A stretch of DNA of 64,000 nt from Rubrivivax sp. (GTDB lineage Bacteria > Pseudomonadota > Gammaproteobacteria > Burkholderiales > Burkholderiaceae_C). Of the stretch, positions 39,018-50,362 are shown in pieces. The stretch spans positions 806,001 through 870,000 of the forward strand of contig JADJHR010000003.1 of assembly GCA_016707445.1 (NCBI GenBank), in the 5' to 3' direction. Position 1 is the stretch's first letter. Each line of letters begins with the position of its first letter. Both the position numbers and the translations under genes were made by a program. A model generated the notes under the pieces. It saw only the letters and a program-made list of their open reading frames with translations, was not told the DNA's origin and did not search any database.

Positions 39018-39996
39018 TCAGGAGTGCAGCAGCGGCGGATGCCAGGGGTTGTCGATGCGGTCGCGCAGGATGCGCTCGAAATGCGCCGGGTCCTTGGGCT
39101 GCAGCAGTGCCGCATCGCGCGGCAGGTGCCAGTCCCACAACCGCGACAGCCAGAAGCGCAGCGCTGCCGCGCGCAGCAGCGCCGGCAGCAGGCGGTGCTC
39201 GGCGCCGTCGAGTGCACGCACGCCCTCGTAGGCCCGCATGAAGGCACGCGCACGCGCCTCGTCCAGCCGCCCGCTGGCGAGGTCGGTGCACCAGTCGTTC
39301 AAGCATACGGCGATGTCGAACAGCAGCAGGTCGACGCCGGCAAAGTAGAAGTCAAAAAAGCCGCACAGCCGGTCGCCACCCGCGGTGTCGTCGAACATCA
39401 CGTTGTCGCGGAACAGGTCGGCGTGGATGTGGCCACGTGGCAGTGCGCGGCCCGCTGCCGAACCGGCCCGTTCGAGCTGAAAGGCCAGCTCGTCGCCCAG
39501 CAGCGCGGCCTGCGGCGCGGGCAGGTGCGGCAGCACCGTGGGCGCCACCTCGGCCCACCAGGCCGGGCCGCGCAGGTGCGGCTGCTGCGGCGCGAAGTCG
39601 GCCCCGGCCTTGTGCACGCGCGCCAGCATCGCCCCCACCTGTTCGCAGTGGTCGACACCAGGTGCTGTGCGGTGGCTGCCCGGCAGCCGCGTGACCACCG
39701 CCGCCGGCTTGCCGGCCAGGCTGTGCAGCAGGTCGCCGCGCTCGTCGGCCTGCGGTGCCGGCACCGGGATGCCGCGCTGCGCCAGATGCTGCATCAGCTG
39801 CAGGTAGTAGGGCAGCTGCTCGCGGGCCCAGGCGCTCGAACACGGTCAGCACCCAGTGGCCGCGCACCGTGGTCGCGTAGTAGTTGGTGTTTTCGATGCC
39901 CGAGCGAATGCCCTGCAGCTCGGTCAGCGGGCCCAGGCCCAGGCGGCTGACGAGGCGGTCGGCTTCGTCGAAGCCGACTTCGGTGTAGACCGCCAT
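39018..39996 (-). pseudogene. thrB: Homoserine kinase (aminoglycoside-phosphotransferase fold), one-base frameshift
   Basis: About 325 codons in two frames. The first 55 residues (MAVYTEVGFDEADRLVSRLGLGPL, SGIENTNYYATT, WVLTVFERL) are followed in another frame by EQLPYYLQLMQHLAQRGIPVP. The rest of the kinase follows, including the catalytic HADLFRDNVMFD and FFDFYFAGVD blocks. Removing one base from the CCC run at 39827-39829 gives the continuous text FERLAREQLPYYL, as expected in this family. The enzyme phosphorylates homoserine for threonine synthesis and is the usual ThrB in beta- and gammaproteobacteria of this type. An essential-pathway gene broken by a homopolymer base suggests a sequence error. 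If real, the strain would need another kinase. It is part of a leftward unit between the DUF2782 and BPSS1780-like genes. Confidence 0.8.
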
Positions 39997-40002
39997 CGCG
40001 GT

Positions 40003-40314
40003 CTAGAAACTCAGCACCGACCAGACGCGCTGGCCCACCGTGCGCTTGTCCTGCGAGAGGTCGCGCCCGCCGTTGGCCGGCACGATCTCGTAGGGGCGGG
40101 CGCCGGCCAGCTTGCTGCGCACCACGATGCGCTGGGTCTGGCCGCGCACGCGCAGTTCGTCGATGCGAACGCCGTCGTCCTCGGTCACCAGGTGCTGCAC
40201 CACCGGCTCGCCACCGCGCGGGGTCACGTCTTGCGCCAGGCTGCACAGTGGCAGCAGCAGCGGCAGGGCGACGGCCAAGTGCATCAGTCGGCTGGGGCGG
40301 GGCATGTTAGGCAT
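40003..40314 (-). CDS. DUF2782-like small exported protein
   Basis: About 103 residues: a signal peptide (MHLAVALPLLLPLCSLAQ) followed by a short basic beta-rich domain (VRIDELRVRGQTQRIVV, YEIVPANGGRDL). This matches the DUF2782 family, found beside polA and homoserine kinase in betaproteobacteria. No function is known. Starts at 40314 or 40305 are both possible; neither has a clear Shine-Dalgarno. The stop lies seven bases before thrB, so the two are co-transcribed. polA is divergent. Confidence 0.7.
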   Translation of the reverse strand: MPNMPRPSRLMHLAVALPLLLPLCSLAQDVTPRGGEPVVQHLVTEDDGVRIDELRVRGQTQRIVVRSKLAGARPYEIVPANGGRDLSQDKRTVGQRVWSVLSF

Positions 40315-40339
40315 TCTACGCAGGCGCCACAATGGCCCG

Positions 40340-43132
<2,793 letters not shown>

Positions 43133-43312
43133 GGCATGCCAACGCGCACTGCGGCGGTCAAGTGACCCCGGAACCAAGCGCTCAATCGCTGCGCCGGTGC
43201 AAGCGAGAGGCCACGTTCTAGGGAGGATGGGCCCGCTTCTTCAGTCTTGGGGATGCTGCGCGGGGCCGGTTGTCTCTAGGATGTCGCCATCCCTTGTTTC
43301 ACGGAGTCCGCG

Positions 43313-43756
43313 ATGAGCACGCCCAGCTATTCCATCGATATCCTTCGCAAGAGCGCCGACGGTGTGCTGTCGTTCAAGAGCGGCAGCATCAACATCTCGA
43401 CCACCTGCTGGTGGGACCCCGATATCGTGATCGACGGCGGCACCTACGTGGGCTACGCCACGCGCATGGCGAACAAGACCGACGGTACCGACGGTGGCAA
43501 GCGCGAGGGGATCTGGCTGGGCAAGGGCGTGCCTTACAACAGCGGTGCCGGCAAGGCCAACGGGATCTTCATCCACAAGGGTACCGGGCCCTCGTGGTCC
43601 GACGGTTGCATCGTGCTCAGCAGCGCGCTGGTGTACCAGATGTGGTCGGCAATCAACCCCAAGGAAAAGGCCAACATCACGGTGACCGTGCGGGACGAAA
43701 AGGTTCAGCGCGGCGTTGCTCTGCCCTACAAGTGCATGGTGGCCGATTGGTACTGA
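43313..43756 (+). CDS. Small L,D-transpeptidase-like protein without signal peptide (possible secreted effector)
   Basis: A 147-residue soluble protein I cannot place in a well-known family. Its centre, GIFIHKGTGPSWSDGCIVLSS, carries His88, Ser96 and Cys99 in the H...SxGC arrangement of YkuD-type L,D-transpeptidases and of the Tlde1 group of type VI effectors. It has no signal peptide although such enzymes act on peptidoglycan. The N-terminus (YSIDILRKSADGVLSFKSG) is beta-rich. CGGAG before the ATG gives a good start. The following gene overlaps its 3' end and encodes a protein with a signal peptide, the layout of a toxin with periplasmic immunity. An ordinary cytoplasmic role remains possible. 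Confidence 0.62.
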   Translation: MSTPSYSIDILRKSADGVLSFKSGSINISTTCWWDPDIVIDGGTYVGYATRMANKTDGTDGGKREGIWLGKGVPYNSGAGKANGIFIHKGTGPSWSDGCIVLSSALVYQMWSAINPKEKANITVTVRDEKVQRGVALPYKCMVADWY

Positions 43757-44307
43757 CCGCTGTTCGCCGCGTTCTGCCAGGCTGGCTGTGCGTGCTGGCG
43801 CTGGCCTGCCCCTGGATCACCGTGACAGCCGCGATGAGCGGCGTGGCGCCCGACGACGCCGTCGAGATCACAGAGACGCTGCTGGGCCTGGACCCGAGTC
43901 GCCATGCCGACCCCCTGGCGGCGATGAAAGGCTGGGCCGCGCTGTATGCGCGTTATCGCACGCTGGCCCAGGCCGGTGATCCGGTGGGCGTTCGGGTGTG
44001 GCTGTTGATGGCGCACACGGCGGCCGTCAAGGCCGATGCCGCCACGTCGGAATCATTCAATGCCGACCTGCTGCCGACCTTCGGGCGCCAGCCGCGCGCG
44101 CTGCTCGATGCGCTGGCCGACAACGGCTGGCTGGTGCCCGTGACCTGCTACCACCTGGGGCGCCATTTCGACTTCGAAGGGCGCGCGGGCGCCGGCCGCG
44201 CCGAATGGCTGGTCGCCAACGAGGCTCGGGTGAAAGCGGGACTGCCGGCCGCTGCCGCCAGTCGTTGCCTGGAACAGGTGCGCCTGCCGCGTCGGCCTGC
44301 GCCGTGA
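43747..44307 (+). CDS. Hypothetical exported protein overlapping the L,D-transpeptidase-like gene (possible immunity protein)
   Basis: About 186 residues from a TTG that overlaps the preceding stop region by ten bases. No ATG or GTG is available before the signal peptide, which reads RRVLPGWLCVLALACPWITVTAA. The mature part is helical (DDAVEITETLLGLDPS, MKGWAALYARYRTLAQAG, VRVWLLMAHTAAVKADA) and ends in a Cys-containing tail. I recognise no family. Overlap with an enzyme aimed at the cell wall and export to the periplasm fit an immunity protein, but that is inference from arrangement only. Confidence 0.58.
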   Translation: MVLTAVRRVLPGWLCVLALACPWITVTAAMSGVAPDDAVEITETLLGLDPSRHADPLAAMKGWAALYARYRTLAQAGDPVGVRVWLLMAHTAAVKADAATSESFNADLLPTFGRQPRALLDALADNGWLVPVTCYHLGRHFDFEGRAGAGRAEWLVANEARVKAGLPAAAASRCLEQVRLPRRPAP

Positions 44308-44342
44308 ACGGGCCGGCAGGGGCGGTCCCTCGGCGATGGGGC

Positions 44343-45152
44343 TTACACCAGGGCTGAGCGCATCGCCGCCAGCATGGCATCGGGCACTTCGGCCATCAGG
44401 CTGTGCCCGCTGTCGAGTTGCACCACGCGCGCCTTCAAGGCCGCCGCCAGGTCTTTCGTGACCTTGGGAGAGGTCATCTGGTCGTTGCGGCCGAGGATGA
44501 AGGTCACCGGGCAACGGACCTGGGCTGCCGCGTCCATGCCGCCCGCATAGGCGTCGCAGACGCGAAAGTCGTGCTCGAACAGGTTGCGGCCGTTGGTGAC
44601 GCCGCCGGCGGCCAGCGTGCGCCGCATCAGCGCGCGGTTGCTGCCGTGCAGCCACATGCCGGGGCCGGGGAAGCCAGGCTTGGCGGCGAGCGTGCTGATC
44701 GAGAACGCATTGACCATGTCGATGGCCTTGAGCGGCTGCTCGCGTGCGGTGCTCAGCAAGGCGTCGCTGACCTTCATCGGGAAGGCGGTGCCGATCATGA
44801 TCAGCCGCGTGATGCGGTCGGGCGCGCGTGCCGCGGCTTCGAGAGCAATCAGCGATCCCATGCTGTGACCCGCGACCGCGGCCTGCTTCACGCCGGCGGC
44901 GTCCAGCAGCGCCAGCAGCCAGTCGGCATGGGCCTCGATGCTGGCCAGCGGCGGGCCTTCGCTTTGCCCGTGGCCGGGCAGGTCGAGCGCCAGCACACCC
45001 AGGCCGTGGTGCGCGAACCAGCGTGCCAGCAGCGTCCACGCACTGTGGTCGTGCAGCGCGCCATGCACGAAGACGATGCAGGGCAGGGCAGGGTCGAAGG
45101 GTTTGCCGCCGGTGTAGGCGTTGGCGCTGCGGCCATCGACTTGAAGTTTCAT
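44343..45152 (-). CDS. Alpha/beta-hydrolase
   Basis: A 269-residue hydrolase with a complete predicted triad: Ser97 in the nucleophile elbow AGHSMGS, Asp224 in LGRNDQMTSP and His250 in DSGHSLMAE. The oxyanion text VFVHGALHDHSAW and DLPGHGQSEG are typical of esterase/lactonase-like members. It lacks a signal peptide. ATG at 45152 overlaps the stop of the metY gene (ATGA), so it is translated with it. An obvious partner reaction would be acyl-homoserine or thioester hydrolysis, but the MetX acyltransferase reads differently, and the substrate is open. Confidence 0.85.
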   Translation of the reverse strand: MKLQVDGRSANAYTGGKPFDPALPCIVFVHGALHDHSAWTLLARWFAHHGLGVLALDLPGHGQSEGPPLASIEAHADWLLALLDAAGVKQAAVAGHSMGSLIALEAAARAPDRITRLIMIGTAFPMKVSDALLSTAREQPLKAIDMVNAFSISTLAAKPGFPGPGMWLHGSNRALMRRTLAAGGVTNGRNLFEHDFRVCDAYAGGMDAAAQVRCPVTFILGRNDQMTSPKVTKDLAAALKARVVQLDSGHSLMAEVPDAMLAAMRSALV

Positions 45153-46447
45153 GCGGCCTTCTCCGCCACCTTGAAGGCCCGCTTCAGGTCGTCGATCAGG
45201 TCGTCGACATCTTCCAGGCCGATGCTCAGCCGGATCGATCCCGGCGTGATGCCGGCCGCCGCCAGCGCCGCGTCGTCCATGCGGAAATGCGTGGTGCTGG
45301 CCGGGTGGATCACCAGGCTGCGGCAGTCACCCACGTTGGCCAGGTGCGAGAAGATCTTCAGCGCTTCGATGAAGGCCCGGCCCTGGCTGCGGCTGCCTTT
45401 GAGATCGAAGCTGAACACCGACCCGCAGCCACGTGGCAGCAGCTTCTTCGCCAACGCATGGCTGGCATGGCCCTCGAGTTCAGGGTAGGCCACGCCGACC
45501 ACCAGCGGGTGCGCGGCCAGGAAGGCGACGATCTTGCGCGTGTTTTCAACGTGCCGTGCCATGCGCAGCGGCAGCGTTTCGATGCCTTGCAGGATCAGCC
45601 AGGCGGTGTGCGGGCTCATGCAGGCGCCGAAGTCGCGCAGACCTTCGCGGCGCGCACGCAGCAGGAACGCGCCGACGCTGCTTTCGTCGCTGAACACCAT
45701 GCCGTGAAAGCCGCTGTAGGGCTGGCTCAGTTCGGGGAAGCGGCCCGACGCGGCCCAGTCGAAAGCGCCGCTGTCGACCAGCACACCGCCGATCACGGTG
45801 CCATGGCCCGACAGGAATTTGGTCGCCGAATGAAAGATCAGGTCGGCACCGTGGTCGAAAGGCTTCATCAGCCAGGGCGTGGTGAAAGTCGAATCCACCA
45901 GCAGCGGCAGCCCGTGCTCGTGCGCGATCGCGCTCACGGTCGGGATGTCCAGCACGTCCAGCCCCGGATTGCCCAGGGTCTCGCCGAACAGCAGCCGTGT
46001 CTCGGGCTGGATGGCTGCACGCCAGCCGTCGATGTCCAGCGGCTTGACGAAGGTGGTGCTGATACCGAACCGCGCCAGCGTGTAGCTCAGCAGATTGTGC
46101 GATCCGCCGTACAGCGCCGAGCTGGCGACGATGTGCGATCCGGTGCCGGCCAGCGTGGCTACCGCCAGGTGCAACGCCGCCTGACCGCTGGCCACCGCGA
46201 TCGCGCCGACGCCGCCTTCGAGCGCGGCCACGCGTTCTTCCAGCACCGCATTGGTCGGATTGCTGATGCGGCTGTAGACATGGCCCGAGCGTTCCATGTT
46301 GAACAGGCTCGCCGCATGCTCGCTGCTGTCGAACACGAAACTGGTGGACAGCACGATGGGCACGGCACGCGCGCCGGTGGTGGGATCGGGTGCGGCGCCG
46401 GCATGCAGCGCCAGGGTGTCGAATCCGGGGTCCGAAGAACCGGGCAT
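45149..46447 (-). CDS. metY: O-acetylhomoserine sulfhydrylase family enzyme (MetY-like)
   Basis: A 432-residue PLP enzyme of the Cys/Met metabolism family. The PLP lysine is Lys210 in HSATKFLSGHG. Other family blocks are YSRISNPTN, GAIAVASGQAA, LYGGSHNLL, FGETLGNPG and the C-terminal SIGLEDVDDLIDDLKRA. It would add sulfide or methanethiol to O-acetylhomoserine in methionine synthesis. Length above 420 favours MetY over MetB or MetC. ATG at 46447 gives MPGSSDPGFDTLALHAG, the family start; an ATG ten codons upstream exists. It is followed with overlap by the alpha/beta hydrolase, and is divergent from the CBS gene. Confidence 0.9.
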   Translation of the reverse strand: MPGSSDPGFDTLALHAGAAPDPTTGARAVPIVLSTSFVFDSSEHAASLFNMERSGHVYSRISNPTNAVLEERVAALEGGVGAIAVASGQAALHLAVATLAGTGSHIVASSALYGGSHNLLSYTLARFGISTTFVKPLDIDGWRAAIQPETRLLFGETLGNPGLDVLDIPTVSAIAHEHGLPLLVDSTFTTPWLMKPFDHGADLIFHSATKFLSGHGTVIGGVLVDSGAFDWAASGRFPELSQPYSGFHGMVFSDESSVGAFLLRARREGLRDFGACMSPHTAWLILQGIETLPLRMARHVENTRKIVAFLAAHPLVVGVAYPELEGHASHALAKKLLPRGCGSVFSFDLKGSRSQGRAFIEALKIFSHLANVGDCRSLVIHPASTTHFRMDDAALAAAGITPGSIRLSIGLEDVDDLIDDLKRAFKVAEKAA

Positions 46448-46532
46448 GGGCGCTTTCCACAACGGAGATGAAGGCATTGTGGGCTATATTGATTGCCACC
46501 CGGCGCATGCCGTCACGAGTCAGGGGGCAGCC

Positions 46533-46988
46533 ATGAAAGTCACCGACATCCTGCGCGTCAAGGGCAGCACGCTGTACACAGTGAACCCCGATCATCTGCT
46601 GGCCGATGCCACCAAGACGATGGCCGAGCTGGACATCGGGTCGCTGGTCGTGATGGAGCATGGCAGCCTGGCAGGCATGCTCAGTTTCCGCGAGGTCATC
46701 AAGGCCGTGGTGGCCGGCGGTGGCAACCTGGGCGACCGCCGCGTGCGATCGGTGATGGACGCGGCACCGCTGACCTGCATGCCCGAGACCGAGATCGACG
46801 ACGTTCGCCGCATGATGCTGCAGCGCCATGCGCGCTACATGCCGGTGATGGACCAGCGCACCCTGATGGGCGTGATCTCGTTCTACGACGTGGCCAAGAC
46901 CGTGGTCGACGCGCAGGACTTCGAGAACCGCATGCTCAAGGCCTACATCCGCGACTGGCCCGAGGGCGCAGGCGCGGACAAGTCCTGA
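46533..46988 (+). CDS. CBS-domain pair protein
   Basis: A 151-residue protein made of two CBS domains: the first from MKVTDILRVKGSTLYTVNPDHLLADA to about residue 65, the second from SVMDAAPLTCMPETEIDDVRRMM to about 130. The LPVMDQRTLMGVIS-like block (YMPVMDQRTLMGVISFYDVAK) is conserved. Such stand-alone pairs bind adenine nucleotides and regulate other proteins; the target is unknown. ATG at 46533 has CAGGGGG upstream; the longer open frame runs antisense to metY. TATATT at 46485-46490 could be its -10. It converges with the chemotaxis receptor. Confidence 0.87.
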   Translation: MKVTDILRVKGSTLYTVNPDHLLADATKTMAELDIGSLVVMEHGSLAGMLSFREVIKAVVAGGGNLGDRRVRSVMDAAPLTCMPETEIDDVRRMMLQRHARYMPVMDQRTLMGVISFYDVAKTVVDAQDFENRMLKAYIRDWPEGAGADKS

Positions 46989-46997
46989 GCCCCGGTT

Positions 46998-48559
46998 TCA
47001 GCCCGCCTCGGCGGCCGACAACCGGAACACCGCCACCGCCTGCGTCAGGCGCTCGGCCTGCAGGCGCAGGCTGGCGGCCGACGCGGCGGCCTGCTCGACC
47101 AGCGCCGCGTTCTGCTGCGTGCTGGTGTCCAGCTGCAGCACGGCGCCGGTCACGGCGTCGATGCCGTCGCTCTGGCCGCGCGTGGCGTCGCTGATCTCGG
47201 TGATGAGGTCGTTGACACGGCGCACGCGGCTGACGATCTCGCCCATCGCCTGGCCGGCGTCCTGGGCCAGCCGGCTGCCGTCCTCGATGCCTTCGACGCT
47301 GACGCCGATCAGCGTCTTGATCTCGCGCGCTGCCGCCGCCGAGCGTTGCGCCAGGCCACGCACCTCGCTGGCCACGACGGCAAAGCCGCGGCCCTGTTCG
47401 CCGGCGCGTGCGGCTTCGACCGCGGCGTTCAGGGCCAGGATGTTGGTCTGGAACGCGATGCCGTCGATGACGCCCGTGATGTCGGCGATCTTGCGGCTGC
47501 TGGCCGTGATCGACACCATCTTCGACACCACCTGATCCACCACGGCGCCACCGCGCTCAGCGGCCTCGGACGCCGATCCAGCCAGTGTGCTGGCCTGGCG
47601 TGCGCTGTCGGCGTTGTGGCCCAGCGTGGCGGCCAGCTGCTCCATGCTTGAAGCCGTCACCTGCAACTGCCCGGCCTGCTGTTCGGTGCGCAAGCTCAGG
47701 TCTTGGTTGCCCTGGGCGATCTCGCCGCTGGCCGATGCCACCGAGTCGACCCCTGACGCACCGACCCGACCACATTGCGCAGTGACTGCTGCATCTCCTG
47801 CACCTGCCGCAGCAGGCGGCTGATCTCGTCGTCGCCGGTGGCATCGATCGAATGGCTCAGATCGCCCGAGGCCACGGCATGCACGGCGTCGACCGCGCGG
47901 CCGACCGAGCGCGTGATCGACCGGCCCAGTGCGTACACGCCGCCCCCCATCAACAAGGTCAGCGCCAGCGCCAGGCTCGACGCGGTCCAGGTCAGGTGCG
48001 CGTTGTGCGCCAGCGCCCGCTCATAGGTGGCCTTGGCCTGCAGTTCGCGCAGCGGGATCAGCGCCTGCAGCGGTTTGATGAACTGCTTGTGCAGCTCGGC
48101 CCAGTCGGTCTCAAGCACCTCGGTCAGCCGGGCATTCTCCTTGGCGGTGTAGGCCTTCTCGATCTTGTCGAACACCGTCTGCAGGCGCGGGTAGGCTGCC
48201 TTCAGCGCCACGGCCAGGCCCTGCTGCTCGCCGGGTTCGGCGTCGCCCAGTTCGGTGCCCAGCTGGCCCCAGGTGGTGTCCAGTTCCTTGCGTGTCTCGC
48301 GCAGATGGTTCAGCGACCCCTGCACGGGCAGCGTGTCCAGCAGCACGCCGGCGACGCGGAAGCGCAGCTCTCGCAAGCTGGTGTCGACCTTCTGCAGTTG
48401 CACCACGGTGCGCACGCCGTCGCGGTATACGCTGTCCAGCGCCTCGTTGCCGGCGCGCCCCGACTGGGCAATGAAGGCGGCCAGCACGATCACGCCGGCA
48501 GCGGTGACGACCGCCGCCAGGGTCATGCGGGCGCGGATGGACGACAGGATCTTGGGCAT
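46998..48559 (-). pseudogene. Methyl-accepting chemotaxis protein, one-base frameshift
   Basis: About 520 codons in two frames. The first (48559 to ~47755) has a membrane helix (MTLAAVVTAAGVIVLAAFIAQ), a four-helix-bundle-like periplasmic domain of ~150 residues, and a second helix (SSLALALTLLMGGGVYALG). A HAMP domain ends in LRNVVGSVRQG. The second frame continues VASASGEIAQGNQDLSLRTEQQAG with the full signalling tip, ITGVIDGIAFQTNILALNAAVEAARAGEQGRGFAVVASEVR. Adding one base to the CCCC run at 47750-47753 joins them as VRQGVDSVASASG. Both halves look well conserved, so this may be a sequencing error or a very recent mutation. Confidence 0.85.
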
Positions 48560-48609
48560 GGGCTGGCGTCTCGGGTCAGGCGTTGAAGGTCACTCGGGCG
48601 ATCGCGGAC

Positions 48610-49059
48610 TCACTGCGTGGGCAGGCCCTTGCCGGTCCACTCGGGCATGCCGCCGCGGAACCAGTACACCTGCTTGTAGCCGGCGTTGCGCGCCACCACG
48701 GCGGCCTTGTAGCTCTTCCAGCATTCACCGGCATTGCAGAACAGCACCAGCGGTGCGTTCTTGTCGGTCGGCAGTTTGCCGAGGTCGAAGTTGTCGAGCT
48801 TGGCGTCGAAGCTGGCGTCCTTGCTGCTCTTTTCCTTGTAGGGCACGCTGATCGCGCCCTTGATGGTCTTCTCGGCGTATTCGGCGGCCACGCGTGTGTC
48901 GACCACGGGCACGCCCTTGCCGATCAGGTCTCGCACCTGCTCGGCACTGACGAGCTTGGTGCCGTCGAGTTTGTCGGGGGTGACGGCGGCCTGCGCAGCG
49001 CCGCCCAGGCCGACGGCCAGCAAGCCGGTGGCAAAGGCGCGGATCAGGAAGGTTTTCAT
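48610..49059 (-). CDS. Periplasmic rhodanese-like protein
   Basis: A 149-residue protein with a signal peptide (FATGLLAVGLGGAAQA) and a single rhodanese domain: KLVSAEQVRDLIGKGVPVVDTR and the active-site loop LFCNAGECWKSYKAA. The loop carries a second Cys followed by Trp, recalling the CxxCW group of periplasmic rhodaneses linked to respiratory or PQQ-dependent pathways. The first Cys is the likely persulfide carrier. ATG at 49059 has AAAGGA upstream. The donor and acceptor are not evident from neighbours. It is divergent from aroC. Confidence 0.85.
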   Translation of the reverse strand: MKTFLIRAFATGLLAVGLGGAAQAAVTPDKLDGTKLVSAEQVRDLIGKGVPVVDTRVAAEYAEKTIKGAISVPYKEKSSKDASFDAKLDNFDLGKLPTDKNAPLVLFCNAGECWKSYKAAVVARNAGYKQVYWFRGGMPEWTGKGLPTQ

Positions 49060-49182
49060 GGCGGTCCTTTCAGGGTCGATGACGAGTGACCGCAGCACAG
49101 GGCGCGGTCTGACGGTGTTTCGTCGCCGTGCGCCGCAGCTTGAGGGGCAGCGCAGCATCAGACGAGAAATCCTGACGCCCCA

Positions 49183-49199
49183 CGCGGCACAGTGCCGCG
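49183..49199. promoter_or_regulatory. 17-bp palindrome in the aroC promoter region
   Basis: CGCGGCAC-A-GTGCCGCG, a perfect inverted repeat with 8-bp arms and a single central base, 14 bases upstream of the TAGAAT -10 candidate of aroC and so overlapping the -35 position. It is placed to act as a repressor operator; it is too far (124 bases) from the rhodanese start to judge an effect there. Confidence 0.4.
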
Positions 49200-49212
49200 C
49201 AGGGCAGCGATC

Positions 49213-49218
49213 TAGAAT
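49213..49218 (+). promoter_or_regulatory. Candidate -10 (TAGAAT) for aroC
   Basis: TAGAAT lies 41 bases before the aroC ATG, with a palindrome in the -35 region and no recognisable -35 hexamer. One of four copies of this hexamer placed shortly ahead of rightward genes here. Confidence 0.38.
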
Positions 49219-49258
49219 TCAGGCGTCCACTTGCGGTGCTTCGGTGCCGAACCCGCAC

Positions 49259-50362
49259 ATGCCCGGCTCCAGCTTCGGCGAACTGTTCCGCGTCACCAAC
49301 TTCGGCGAAAGCCATGGCCCGGCCATCGGCTGCGTGATCGACGGCTGCCCGCCCGGCCTGACGCTGACTGAGGCCGACATCCAGGTTGAGCTCGACCGCC
49401 GACGGCCGGGCACCAGCCGCCACGTGACGCAGCGCAACGAGGCCGATGCGGTGGAGATCCTGTCGGGCGTCTATGAAGGCCTGACCACCGGCACGCCGAT
49501 TGCGCTGCTGATCCGCAACACCGACCAGCGCAGCCGTGACTACGGCAACATCCTCGACACCTTTCGTCCGGGCCATGCCGACTACACCTATTGGCGCAAG
49601 TTCGGCCTGCGCGACCCGCGCGGCGGTGGGCGGTCTTCGGCGCGGCTGACGGCGCCCACCGTGGCCGCCGGCGCGGTGGCGCGCAAATGGCTGCTCGAAC
49701 ACCATGGCGCGCGCTTCATCGGCTGGATGAGCGCGCTGGGCGAGATCGAGATCCCTTTCGAGGGCACCGAGCACATCCCGCGCAACCCCTTCTTTGCCGC
49801 CAACGCAAGCTGCATCGCGCAGCTCGAAGCGCACATGGACGCGCTGCGCAAGGCCGGTGATTCGTGTGGCGCGCGCATCGAAGTGCGCGCCAGTGGTGTG
49901 CCGGTGGGGCTGGGTGAGCCGATCTACGGTCGCATCGACGCCGACATCGCCTGGGCCATGATGGGATTGAATGCGGTCAAGGGCGTGGAGATCGGCGACG
50001 GCTTTGGTGTCGTGGCGCAGCGCGGCAGCCAGCATGGCGACGAGTTGTCGCCCCAGGGCTTTGCCAGCAACCACAGCGGGGGTGTGCTGGGTGGCATCAG
50101 CACCGGGCAGGACCTGGTGGTGCGCATCGCGATCAAGCCGACGAGTTCGATCCGCACGCCACGGGCGTCGATCGACCGTGCGGGGCAGCCCACGATGGTC
50201 GAGACCCACGGCCGCCACGATCCCTGCGTGGGCATTCGTGCCACGCCCATTGCCGAGGCACTGCTGGCGCTGGTGGTGATGGACCATGTGCTGCGCCACC
50301 GTGCGCAATGTGGCGACGTGGCGTTGCCGCTGCCACCGATCGCCGGCCAACGGCCGGATTGA
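49259..50362 (+). CDS. aroC: Chorismate synthase
   Basis: A 367-residue enzyme catalysing the last shikimate step, 5-enolpyruvylshikimate-3-phosphate to chorismate, with reduced FMN. Signatures: GELFRVTNFGESHGPAIGCVIDGCPPG at the N-terminus, RPGTSRHVTQR, GGRSSARLTAPTVAAGAVA, and RGSQHGDEL. ATG at 49259 begins MPGSSFGELF, the family start. It ends in a TGATG junction with the MFS gene, so the two are translationally coupled. Confidence 0.96.
   Translation: MPGSSFGELFRVTNFGESHGPAIGCVIDGCPPGLTLTEADIQVELDRRRPGTSRHVTQRNEADAVEILSGVYEGLTTGTPIALLIRNTDQRSRDYGNILDTFRPGHADYTYWRKFGLRDPRGGGRSSARLTAPTVAAGAVARKWLLEHHGARFIGWMSALGEIEIPFEGTEHIPRNPFFAANASCIAQLEAHMDALRKAGDSCGARIEVRASGVPVGLGEPIYGRIDADIAWAMMGLNAVKGVEIGDGFGVVAQRGSQHGDELSPQGFASNHSGGVLGGISTGQDLVVRIAIKPTSSIRTPRASIDRAGQPTMVETHGRHDPCVGIRATPIAEALLALVVMDHVLRHRAQCGDVALPLPPIAGQRPD

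Noticed and set aside
43270..44307. A single 345-codon gene in the second frame across the transpeptidase-like gene
   Set aside because: Its first half is Arg/His-rich shadow of the 43313 gene; only the part after 43747 has a signal peptide and protein-like composition.
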